Positions 11,258 through 20,291 of a DNA stretch of 64,000 bases are shown here, piece after piece (the first letter of the stretch is position 1; each line of letters starts with the position of its first letter). Under the pieces are notes generated by a model that searched no databases, was not told the origin of the DNA, and worked only from the letters and a program-made list of their open reading frames with translations. Source of the DNA: Homarus americanus (lineage: Eukaryota; Arthropoda; Malacostraca; Decapoda; Nephropidae); NCBI RefSeq assembly GCF_018991925.1, contig NW_024720773.1, positions 475,367-539,366 of the forward strand, read 5' to 3'. A program made the position numbers and the translations under genes.

Positions 11258-12880
11258 TCATACGTGCAACTTTGAAGATAATTTCAGCTCCCTACAGCCG
11301 AAGACACGGTTTTGGAGTCTACCAAAGGCTTGAGATGCACATCTGATCCGTTGATGAATCTCTTCATCGATGTCGACGGTGGTGGACAGGTGGGAGCCGA
11401 GATACCGAAAGTGTGTAGCATTAGAGAGGGTAATACCCTTAAGCTGAATGGATGGTGGAGGTTTGTCTGAACCAGGGGTGGGTTGAAAGCGAATCTGAGT
11501 CTTACGTACATTCACCTCAAGGCCGAAGTGTGCCTACGCCTCTGTGTAAGTGTTCAGGATCTCCTGTAGGTCGTGTTAAGTGTGAGCAATAAGGGTGAGG
11601 TCGTCTACATAGTGAAGTTCAGTAATGGAAGTTGCCAACACCTTTGTTCTTGCCTGGAGTCGTCTTATGTTGAAAAGACCCTTCATTCGGGACTCGATGT
11701 CCACCCCACCGGCTAAATTGGCACTGGCGCGAGTAAAGAAGGCAGCCAAGAAAATAGAAAAGAGAGTTGGTGCCAGTATACACCCTTGTTTAACCCCCGT
11801 TTGGATTGGGAAGAACTCAGATTGGGTGCCGTTATGCAGGACACTGCCGTTCAAGCCATCGTGGAGTTGCCTCACAATGGCGATGAATTTTGGTGGGCAG
11901 CCAAAACGGCTGAGGGTCCATCAGAGGGCTTCCCTGTTGACAGAGTCAAAGGCCTTGGTAAGGTCAATTAAAGCCATGTACTGGTCATGACGCTGTTCTC
12001 TGTGCACTTTTCCTGTATCTGGCGAGCAGCAAAGATCATGTCAGTGGTGCCACATGATGTCTAAAGCCACATTGAGATTCAGGGAGGAAGTTTTCCGCCT
12101 CAGGAAGAAGTCTGTTTAGGAGGACTCGGGCGATAATCTTGCCAGCTACTGACAGCAGAGAGATCCCACGGTAGTTGCCACAGTCTGACCAGTCTCCCTT
12201 GTTCTTATAAATATTGACAATAGAGGCGTCTCTAAGAGCTTGGGAGATGTCCTCCTTTTCCCATGTATTCTGCAGGAGAGAGTTGAGACGGCTGGTAACC
12301 AGAGGTTCTCTTGCTTTATACACCTCGGCTGGGATTCTATCAGGCCCTGAGGCTTTGTTATTTTTCATCTGTTTGATGGCAGTAGCTACCTCATCCAGGG
12401 ATGGAGAATAGCTGAGGTGGGTCAGCTCCTGATGCTGAGGGATCTGCTGGGTAATCAGGACATGCACATCGGTGTTTTGGTTGAGCAGTGAACGGTAGTG
12501 TTCTTTCCAGCACTGAAGGAGGCCTTCATCGTCTTTAAGTATGGAGTTACCATTGGATGATTGGAGGGGGCCTGCATCACGAGTGATTAGCCCATAAAAT
12601 GTTTTAGTGGAATTGAAAAATTCGCGCATCTTGTTTTGATCTGCAATTTTTTGTGTTTCACATGCTTTATATTTAAAAGAGTCGTTCTTTAGATTGCGAA
12701 GTTCCCGCTAGGCCGCCGCTTTCTTCTTGAGGAAGGTATCACCTTTGGTCCGAGACTGAGGGTTGTTCTGCCAGTCAGTAAAATCAGCACGTTTACCATC
12801 AATGAGTACATTGATTGCCGGGTTATTGCCGGGTGTATTCTTTCGATCTGGCCGAGGGTCTCTCTGCAGGTTTTTGTCAT
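11258..12880 (-). pseudogene. LINE-A reverse transcriptase
   Basis: Reverse transcriptase split over several frames. The linker lies at 12880-12689. Fingers and palm start at 12629-12036 (MREFFNSTKTFYGLI, then GDWSDCGNYRGISLLSVAG and ESQCGFR). The palm at 11875-11576 has GVKQGCILAPTLFSIFL and the active site YVDDLTLIAHT. The thumb and C-part are at 11515-11258 (LKGITLSNATHFRYLGSHLS). The YVDD box survives, but at least three frame breaks separate it from the fingers, so the enzyme is dead. Confidence 0.85.
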
Positions 12881-13151
12881 AACAGTATTAAGAGTATCCC
12901 ATTCGGCACTGGGATTTACGTTTTGTGCTGTTGGGTTGTTTATCAGCCCATGTTCGAGCTGCTCTCTGAAAGCATGTGCTACCGTTGGATCCTCCAGACG
13001 CTCGGCGTTAAAACTTCTTTTGGAGGCTTGCTGCCTTTGCCGTTTTGGGGTGACATGATGTGAGAGTTTGGCTCTGACAAGCTGATGATCAGTGTCGCAA
13101 TAGTCTGAGCCACGTATGGCACGGGTGTTGAGGACATTTCAGCGGTCTCTT

Positions 13152-14057
13152 TCACTGATAACGATGTAGTGAATGAGATGCCAGTGTTTGATCGTGGGTG
13201 TTGCCACGAACCTTTGAACTTGTCGGCCTGCCTAAACAAGGTATTGGTGATAGTGAGGCTGTACAGTATGCAAAGCACTTGCTGAGGAGTAGTAGGCCAT
13301 TGGGATTACACATGCTTAGTTCATTTCTCCCTTTGACTCCCTGCCAAATGTCGGCATCTCTGCCAACTCTGGCATTGAAGTCACCAAGGATCACAACCTT
13401 GTTATATCTTGGGATAGAGGTTAGCACTCTGTCGAGGTCCACATAAAAGGCCTCCTTGATGGCATCCTCTGCATACAGCGTTGGGGTGTATGCACTGATG
13501 AAAAAAGCATGACGTGCGTGATTCATTGGGACTCGAAGTGTCATGAGACGCTCGTTGATCCCAATAGGCATTTCAGTTAGCCTGTGTAGGATGCGTTGGC
13601 GGATGGCAAGGCCAACTCCATAAACGCGGTTTTTCTCTGTAGCAGGCTTACCCTTCCAGAAGAAGATATAGCCAAACCCCTGTTCTGTGAGTTGACCCTC
13701 ATCTGGGAGCCGGGACTCACTAATGGCTGCTATGTCGATGTTATATCTAGCCAGCTTTTTTGCCACAAGGGCAATTCTTCTTTCAGGATGCTCATTTGTG
13801 CCAGTATCCAGAAGGGTCCTGACATTCCATGCAGCGACCAAAAGAGGTTGTATAGTTTGTTTTTGTTTGGATCTGTGATTTTTATTGTATTTTCGACCGC
13901 ATAAGGATGACCTTACTGGGTGCGGTTGCCCAGTCAGGTTGGATTTTAGCCAGGCTATGTTTAGGGTACCTTTTCTAGCCCCCTCCCCTTGTGGGGTAAG
14001 CAGAGTGGCTCCCCGAAAAGGCTGCTCACTCGCACAGAAAAAAGGACCGAATTGCAC
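13152..14057 (-). pseudogene. LINE-A AP-endonuclease domain
   Basis: An open frame of 301 codons. After about 70 poorly conserved residues come LLVAAWNVRTLLDTG, then AISESRLPDEG (catalytic Glu region), VYGVGLAIR, ISAYTPTLYAED and VILGDFNARVG (catalytic Asp/Asn). The domain nicks target DNA to prime reverse transcription. The frame is lost after LLLLSKCFAYCTA. The C-terminal part continues in the frame 13278-12979, which includes the LFRQADKFKGSWQHPRS stretch. The usual SDH end motif is not intact. The start at 14057 is simply the first Met of the frame. Confidence 0.82.
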
Positions 14058-14966
14058 TTCTGCCTAGATCCCAGTGTATAAAACGACTATTTTATCTGTA
14101 CCGCCCATGTACAGAGATGTGACTAGAGACTCCCGGCAGTCATCTCTGCCTGTCCCCATCCCCACTCGTCCGTCGCCACAGGACTTTTCGGGGTATAGGG
14201 GTTTTGATGATAATGAGAGGTATGATGAGCTGGATGATGGCTGTGCATAAGTTGATTTATGTGGTGAGGCAGGAGCGCAGGCTGCAGCCACACATCTTGG
14301 CTATCCCTTTTCCTGATCCAGTGGTGCAAGTGTTGGAACGACTGGGGAGAGGGAGAGTTGCAATGGACTGCCTATAGCCCAGTTTGTTGGGTCTCGCCTT
14401 AGTAGCCTGTCCATCAGGCATTGCCTTCATCCGGCGGTGTCGCCGTTGGGTTTCTATGGTGGTTCACCTCTTCCGCCTGTACCGCCGTTGGGGTCGTGTT
14501 GGAGCTCTGTAAGCAGGTCTGATTAATGCGAGGCTCCACCGCAGATTTTACGTTCGAGAACAGAACAGAAAAATGCTAGTGACAGGGGGGAAGGAGGTTC
14601 AGAGGAAGAATAAAGGGAGGATGGAAGTGAATTTTAGAAGGAGAGAACAGGTGCAGTGGCTAAACACCGCTTGCGTGAGGGGGTAGGCAAAATGCCCTGA
14701 GGGTGCACCAATCACAATCAGGACGAGGCAGAGGGAGGGCGGGAGCAGGTCCGGGCAAGCAAAGGGCCAACGCGGGTGCTCTGGTTGTCGTCTAGCTTAG
14801 GCAGTGTTGGCAAAGCGGAGGAAGAACCGCCCCGCCACGGCGGCGGTGCAAGCCGAGAAGCGCAGGTGGACGGACGCACAGGCCACACACGAACAAATTA
14901 ACAGAGAAGGTGAAAACATGGAAATTTTGCTAGTCGTAGGGTTGTTTGGAGAAAGAAGAAGGTAAA

Positions 14967-15510
14967 GTCTTTGAGCTATGTCAAAGAGGAACAGAGCGAG
15001 TTGGAGGAAGGGTTTTGAATCTTTGAGCTTGAAATGTCAAAGTATTCATAGTAAGGAAGGATGAGCGTATCGTAGGAGAGTTTTTAGTAATAGCAGCAGA
15101 CAGATTTGAGCTTTTTTGTCAAATTATGAACGGAGACGAGAATGAGATATAGGCTGAATGGTTTCAGTCTTGAGTTAGGTCGATTTTATTGAGAATTGGA
15201 TGTCACAGACGTTGGGTATGTTTTGATTTGTTTCTGAGAGTTGTGGGTCTTTCAGCTATGTCAGAGAGAGTTGGAGGAAGAGTTTTGAATCTTTGAGCTT
15301 GAAATGTCAAAGTATTCGTAGTAAGGAAGGATGAGTGTATCGTAGGAGAGTTATTTAGTAATAGCAGGGGACAGATTTGAGCTTTGTCAAATTGTGAACG
15401 GAGATGAGTGAGATATAGGTTGTTTGGTTTCAGTCTTGAGTTAGGTCGATAATGTTGACAGTGGCTGGTATAGAGGTTGGGTATGTTTGATTTGGTTTTG
15501 GAGAGTTGTG
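14967..15510. repeat. Tandem duplication, unit about 270-280 bp
   Basis: Two adjacent units, about 14967-15246 and 15247-15510, share long identical stretches (gttttgaatctttgagcttg, then aaatgtcaaagtattc, then cagtcttgagttaggtcgat). They lie directly upstream of LINE-A on its coding strand and downstream of LINE-B. They could be promoter monomers of the former or the 3' untranslated region of the latter. Confidence 0.85.
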
Positions 15511-15739
15511 GTGTTATGAGAGGCTTTGTCTGGCGGGGGTGTTGTGTTTGGAGATTGGTTGTGGGAGGGGGGGGAGTTTGTGTTTGGGGATTGGCGGGGG
15601 TGGAGGTTGTATGTTGATTTGAGGTGAATTAGAATTGCTTAGGGGGGGTTGTTGTGTGAGTGTGTATGCGTTTGCGTGGAAATGTAGTAAGGGGAGAGGG
15701 GGAGGGTTAGGATAATTGTTATAAGGTCAGGTATGGTTC

Positions 15740-15805
15740 GGTTGTCGGGAGGAGGGGGGAGGAGAGGAGAGGAGAGGGGAGGCGAGGAGAGGAGAGGGGG
15801 CTTTG
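15740..15805. repeat. Purine-rich GGGGA/GGAGA simple repeat
   Basis: ggaggagaggagaggagagg-type repeats. Low-complexity sequence; no gene. Confidence 0.8.
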
Positions 15806-15884
15806 GAGGTTGTTGGGTTAATTTATAGTATGGAAGATTCCAGGTGTGATATGATTTGTGTTGCTAATGAATAGTTGTATTGAG

Positions 15885-16185
15885 TCAGGTTTTTTTTTTT
15901 TTTTAGGAGGGTCGAAGGGGCTTTTAGAAAGGTCGGGTATATTAAGTTTTTCTTTGGGGGGATTGAGGGTGTTGATTAGTGATTGGATAGTGAGTTAGCT
16001 TATTTTTTTTTTTTTTTAGGAGGGATTGTGAGTAAGATTGGGTGGGTTAAGTTTTTCTTTTGGGAGGATTGAAGGTGTTGATTAGTGATTGGATGGAGAG
16101 TTAGCATTTTTTTTTTTTTTTAGGAGGGATTGTGAGTAAGGTTGGGTGGGTTAAGTTTTTCTTTTGGGAGGATTACAGGTTTTGT
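15885..16185. repeat. Three tandem units of about 115 bp, each led by a T-tract
   Basis: Each unit starts with 14-16 T, then taggaggg, then a ggttaagtttttctttt-like segment and ttgattagtgattggat. Starts are near 15889, 16002 and 16107. Worn relatives continue at 16620-16860. On the minus strand the T-tracts are A-runs. Confidence 0.85.
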
Positions 16186-16197
16186 TGGTGGTTGGCA

Positions 16198-16372
16198 GAG
16201 TTGGGTTAATTATTGCATTCTTTCTTTCCTTTGGCTAGTAAAGGACTTCTGCAATTGCGTGGTAGGCTCTTGCAGGTATTGTGAGTTGGGTTAATTATTG
16301 CATTCATTCTTTCCTTTGGCTAGTAAAGGACTTCTGCAATTGCGTGGTAGGCTCTTGCAGGTATTGTGAGTT
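16198..16372. repeat. 85-bp tandem duplication
   Basis: Two nearly identical copies (starting gagttgggttaattattg at 16198 and 16283), including ctagtaaaggacttctgcaa. This is a recent local duplication. Confidence 0.9.
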
Positions 16373-16419
16373 CTGGTCCCATTATTGAGGGAGAGGGTTT
16401 GTGTACAGGAACAATGCAC

Positions 16420-16610
16420 CCCTCCCCGACCTTATTGGCTAAGGGAGGCGTTCATATCATCCGTTGATGGTACCGTTTTTAGGTACACCTCTCCGACCTT
16501 ATTGGCTAAGGGAGGTGCCCATAAAACAGTGTTGGTAACATTCTAGAGGGAGAGGGCTTGCTGCAGGTACTGCGCAACTCTCCTCGACCTTATTGGCTAA
16601 GGGAAACATA
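16420..16610 (-). promoter_or_regulatory. Three CCAAT-box modules
   Basis: The string gaccttattggctaaggga occurs at 16428, 16495 and 16586, which is a CCAAT box on the minus strand (cttagccaataaggtc) next to a GC-rich flank. Spacing is 67 and 91 bp. Repeated CCAAT boxes are typical of NF-Y-bound promoters. They lie upstream of LINE-A on its strand, but about 1.8 kb from its first coding sequence. Confidence 0.45.
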
Positions 16611-16980
16611 CATGTCATCCGAGTTAGTATGGGATGGGTAAGTTAGGTATTTGTTTTGGGAGGAGTGATAGGGTGTGGTTAGTTAATGGTAGAATGGTTA
16701 TTTTTTATTTTGTGTGGGATTGCTAGTAACGGCTGGGTATGTTAGGTTTTTATTTTGGGGGGATTGTTAGGGTCTTTTTTCTTTTTGGGGGAGTGTTAGT
16801 GCAGATTGAGTGGGTTATTTTTTTTTTTTTTTTTTTTTGTCGGAGGTCTTGAGTTTGAGTTGGTGGCGTGGGGTTTGGAGTGAGGGGGGAGGAGGGAATC
16901 GTTGGGTGAGGGTTAAGGAGAGGTTAGGTTTAATTTGGGGGGGAATTTTTTTTTTTTTGGGTGTGGTTATAGGGAAGTTA

Positions 16981-19731
16981 TTAATACAAGGGAGGTGGGA
17001 GGGGAGTGTTTGGTCTGTTTAGTATGGAGGGATTTCTGTCTCTGAATCTGCGTGGGAGTATGATGTTGTCGAAATAATCCTGCCATTGAGGGTAAGTAGT
17101 GAGGAGTGATTCTATTTGTTTGTCACCTAGTTGTCTCCAGTAGATGTTAAGTGGGGGGAGGGAGCTGAGTTCATGTAGATGACTATTTCGGGTGAAGGAT
17201 GACCAGTGTGTGTTATGGATGAATCTTAGTGCTTTGTTTTGTATGACTTGAAGTTTCTTGGCGCTTGATGGTGGTGCTAGCTGGAGTGTGTTAGGTGCAT
17301 AAGTCAATAGTGGGCGTATGAGGGCTTTGAATAGGTGTGTTTTGGTTTTGATTGATGCGGTTCTGAATCTGTATATATTCCCGAGTGTTTTGTTTGCGAT
17401 CAAAGCCTTCATATTGGTGTGTAGTGTCATGGTGAGGGTGTCGTTGAATGTGACTCCTAGGATTGTGTTTGTTCGTTTGATAGTTATAGGTGAAGGGTAG
17501 GCGATGTAGGGGTTTAGGTAAATGTGACGTGGTTGTCGTCTTTTGGTGCCGAAGTAGGTGATTTGTGCTTTGTTCGGGTTGGTTTGTATTCGCCATCGGA
17601 GTTCCCATTGTGTAACTTGTTCGAGTTCCCTGTGTGCTTTGTCTGTTAGGTGATCAAGAGTTCTGTGTCTGACTAGTTGGGTTACATCGTCGGCGTACTG
17701 TATTGTCAGAGAGTCGATGTGTAAGGGGTCGGGTAAGTCGTTTGTGTAAAGAATGTATAGTGTTGGGGACAGGACTGATCCTTGTGGGACTCCTGCATGC
17801 AGTGTGAAGTGGTCAGAGTAGGCAGGTGTGACTTTTATCCTCATTTTTCTGTCTGTTAGGAAGTTACATAGTAATTGTTGTGATTTTTGAGGGAGGTTAA
17901 AATTGGTGCATATCTTGTACTTTAATCCATCGTGCCAAACTGTGTCGAAGGCTTTTTGTACGTCTTTTGTAATGAGTGCTATCTTGTATGCATCTTTGTT
18001 CATGTGGAGGTAGTTTGTGATTATATTGAGTGCGTCTTGAGTTGAGTGGTGTGCTCTGAAGCCGAACTGCTTGTAGGACAGTAGTTGTTCATCTTCAAGG
18101 TGGTATCTGAGGCGGGTGTTGTATAGTCTTTCAAAAGTTTTGCCTAAGACTTCTAGTATGCTGATCGGTCTGTAGTTTTGAGGATCTGTTGGGTTTTTGT
18201 TTGGTTTAGGTATCATGACGGCTGTGGCTGTCTTAAAGAGCTTTGGGAAGTATCCTGTAGCCAGTTGGGTGTTGTAGAGGTATGTAATGGCTGTGACTGT
18301 TTCTGGGGGCAGGTGCTTCAGGATTGCTTGACCAATATTGCTGTCACCTGGTGTTTTCTTTTTGGTTTTGTCCAGTGCTTGTTTGACTTCTGTTGGGGTG
18401 AAAGGAGCAGTGAGGGTGTGGTCCTGTGTGAGAGTGGAGGTATCTATTGTGTTGTCAGGAGTTGTTCTGTCGTGAAGTGTTTGCATGTGTGTGGTGATGT
18501 TGTTTATGTGGTTTAAGATGTACCTTTGTTGTGTGGGGGGGTGTGGGTGGAAAATGTGTTCCCAGTGTTGTTTTAGTGTTTGTGCTACGTCGGCTGGCTC
18601 ATTGATTTTCCTACCATTTACTAGCAGGTGATCAAAGGGGGGTTTTGCAGTTCCTTTCAGCTTGGCGATCCTTTGCCAAAATTCTCGGGGGTTATGTGTT
18701 CTGTGTTCCTGGGCAGCCTCTACGAGTTTTGCCCAGTGGACCTCATGATCTTGACGGAGGCTATGGATGATGTGTGTTCTTAGTGTGGAGATGTCTGTGT
18801 AAACTGGTGCTAGGTTAAGTTTGTTTAGTTCGAATCGTGTCCTGTAGCAGTGAAGTAGGCGTTGAGTTCTTATGGAGGGTGTGAAGGAGTATTTTCTCTT
18901 GAACCGGTGTTTAGGAATGTGGGTATCTGCTATGGCGGTGATAGTGTTGAAAAGGTGTGTCCAGGTTTCCTCAATCATCCTAGTGGGTTGGTGTTCGAGG
19001 TTGAGTGTGTATTGTTGTTCAGAGAGTGTGGTTTTGAAGGCATCCCAATCTGCGTGTTGATACTGGTATTGAGGTGTGGTTGTTGGGAGGAGGATGGGAT
19101 TGTTGGAGAGGTGAAGAGTGATGGGAATGTGGTCTGAGCCTGATAGGGGGCCGGGAGTGATGTAGTGTTGGAATTGGAGGGCAGGGGTGTTGGTGATGAC
19201 GATGTCTGGAGTGCCTTTGCCGTGAGCAGCGTAGAATGTGGGGAAGAAAGGGCCAATGTGGTGAAGGTTTTTGTGAGTGACCAAAGCGTGTAGTTGTTGG
19301 CCAAGGGGGTCGATGCGGTTGTGTTGGAATGCGGTGTGGTGTGCATTGAGGTCGGCCATTAGTATTACAGGTAGGTGTGAGTTGTTAAAGATGGAGTTTA
19401 GGTCTGTGAAGGGGATACGCGAGTTAGGTCTTGAGTATGTTGTGCAGATGATAATCTGTCCGTGTTGAGTGTCGATCTTGGCGGCCATGAAGTGTTTGAA
19501 GGCAAAGTTGGTGATGAATTCGTGTTTCATGGAGGATCTGATGAGGATTGCAACGCCCTCGAATAGTTCGTGGGGTGATTGTCTGCTTGTGTAGCCGAAG
19601 TGCTTGATTTTGGTGTTTGTGCATGTTGAGTTAAGGAGGAGGATGTCTGGGTTGTGTTCTTGTATGAGGAGAGAGATGGCGTGTCTGTTTGAGTGATATG
19701 CTCTACAGTTGTATTGCATAATGGTGATCAT
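16981..19731 (-). CDS. LINE-B ORF2: endonuclease and reverse transcriptase
   Basis: 916 residues, starting MITIMQYNCRAYHSNRHAIS. The endonuclease domain covers about residues 1-220, with the usual order of motifs: QYNCR, the PDILLLNSTC position, VAILIRS, ILMADLNAHH, GTPDIVIT and GSDHIPI. In most APE-type LINEs the second motif reads LLQET with a catalytic Glu; here Ser occupies that place, so cleavage chemistry may differ or be lost. The reverse transcriptase spans about residues 440-760: NYRPISILEVLGKTFE, QFGFRAHHSTQDAL, DVQKAFDTVWHDGL, AGVPQGSVLSPTLYILYTND and the active site YADDV. There is no RNase H. The C-terminus includes LLTYAPNTLQLAPPSSAKKL. The Met at 19731 is preceded closely by the ORF1 stop and gives a full-length domain. 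This is the only long intact coding sequence in the window, so it may be young or recently active. Confidence 0.93.
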   Translation of the reverse strand: MITIMQYNCRAYHSNRHAISLLIQEHNPDILLLNSTCTNTKIKHFGYTSRQSPHELFEGVAILIRSSMKHEFITNFAFKHFMAAKIDTQHGQIIICTTYSRPNSRIPFTDLNSIFNNSHLPVILMADLNAHHTAFQHNRIDPLGQQLHALVTHKNLHHIGPFFPTFYAAHGKGTPDIVITNTPALQFQHYITPGPLSGSDHIPITLHLSNNPILLPTTTPQYQYQHADWDAFKTTLSEQQYTLNLEHQPTRMIEETWTHLFNTITAIADTHIPKHRFKRKYSFTPSIRTQRLLHCYRTRFELNKLNLAPVYTDISTLRTHIIHSLRQDHEVHWAKLVEAAQEHRTHNPREFWQRIAKLKGTAKPPFDHLLVNGRKINEPADVAQTLKQHWEHIFHPHPPTQQRYILNHINNITTHMQTLHDRTTPDNTIDTSTLTQDHTLTAPFTPTEVKQALDKTKKKTPGDSNIGQAILKHLPPETVTAITYLYNTQLATGYFPKLFKTATAVMIPKPNKNPTDPQNYRPISILEVLGKTFERLYNTRLRYHLEDEQLLSYKQFGFRAHHSTQDALNIITNYLHMNKDAYKIALITKDVQKAFDTVWHDGLKYKICTNFNLPQKSQQLLCNFLTDRKMRIKVTPAYSDHFTLHAGVPQGSVLSPTLYILYTNDLPDPLHIDSLTIQYADDVTQLVRHRTLDHLTDKAHRELEQVTQWELRWRIQTNPNKAQITYFGTKRRQPRHIYLNPYIAYPSPITIKRTNTILGVTFNDTLTMTLHTNMKALIANKTLGNIYRFRTASIKTKTHLFKALIRPLLTYAPNTLQLAPPSSAKKLQVIQNKALRFIHNTHWSSFTRNSHLHELSSLPPLNIYWRQLGDKQIESLLTTYPQWQDYFDNIILPRRFRDRNPSILNRPNTPLPPPLY

Positions 19732-19748
19732 GTTGTATAATTTGTTAC

Positions 19749-20291
19749 TTATATGAGATTGAAATTCTGGGGTGCAGGGATGAGGTCTAACTTGTCGAGT
19801 GACTGTGAGCGAGGTCTGAGTGTGGTGTATGCAGGTGAGGGATGGGCGGTTACGTGACTGTGTGTGTGTGTGGGGGAGTCGGGAGGATGAGTGGAGTGTG
19901 CTAGGTTCGTGTCGGGGTTGTTTCCTGTTTCCTTTGGGGTAGTGCCGAATAGATTTACTTTGATTATAGATTTAGTTGGATGTGTGTATTTTATAATTCT
20001 TTTGCTGTCATGTGTGTAGGAAGAAAGGGGGGAGGTGTTCTTCCTCTTAGGTCTAGTGGTCTTGACCACTAGTTCTGTGGGGGGATGGGCTGCCATTTTA
20101 TTCTTGGGAGTCTGAGGTGTTAGGGGAAGATTGGGTTTGGTTCGGATTTTTGTGGTCCGGGAGTTCATCGAAGTCGTGTGGGAAAAGTCAGGTGTAGGCA
20201 AGGTCAAGGTGGAGGGGCCGGGAGGTTTTGGACTGATTACTCTGGGGGGTGAGGTAATAGTAGATTGGTGAGATAAGTCAGGTGTGGGCAT
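19749..20291 (-). CDS. LINE-B ORF1 C-terminal extension (second frame)
   Basis: 180 codons in another frame that overlap the preceding frame by 55 bp and stop 17 bp before ORF2. The content (KPPGPSTLTLPTPDFSH, NKMAAHPPTELVVKTTRPKR, then a Lys/Arg and Pro/Thr/Ser-rich tail) has the composition of a LINE ORF1 tail. I think the two frames form one protein of roughly 550 residues in an intact copy, with either a mutation or a programmed frame change here. Whether it has its own start is unclear. Confidence 0.6.
   Translation of the reverse strand: MPTPDLSHQSTITSPPRVISPKPPGPSTLTLPTPDFSHTTSMNSRTTKIRTKPNLPLTPQTPKNKMAAHPPTELVVKTTRPKRKNTSPLSSYTHDSKRIIKYTHPTKSIIKVNLFGTTPKETGNNPDTNLAHSTHPPDSPTHTHSHVTAHPSPAYTTLRPRSQSLDKLDLIPAPQNFNLI

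Larger units (their letters stand above)
10613..14580 (-). mobile_element. LINE-A, endonuclease-bearing non-LTR retrotransposon (degenerate)
   Basis: On the minus strand: a leader, an AP-endonuclease domain, a reverse transcriptase and a C-terminal region, ending at a (TAG)n-type tail (act repeats on the plus strand at 10617-10630). Such short-repeat 3' tails in place of poly(A) are known for several LINE clades. The endonuclease matches the protein family often annotated as craniofacial-development-protein-2-like in animal genomes, which is LINE-derived. The clade (RTE, I or related) is not settled from sequence alone. Many frameshifts make it inactive. Other copies of the family are at 27459-27872 and 60008-61080. 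The 5' boundary near 14580 is approximate. Confidence 0.85.

Noticed and set aside
16810..17022. Short plus-strand ORF beginning in a T-run (Phe-rich)
   Set aside because: Low-complexity translation of a T-tract next to LINE-B.
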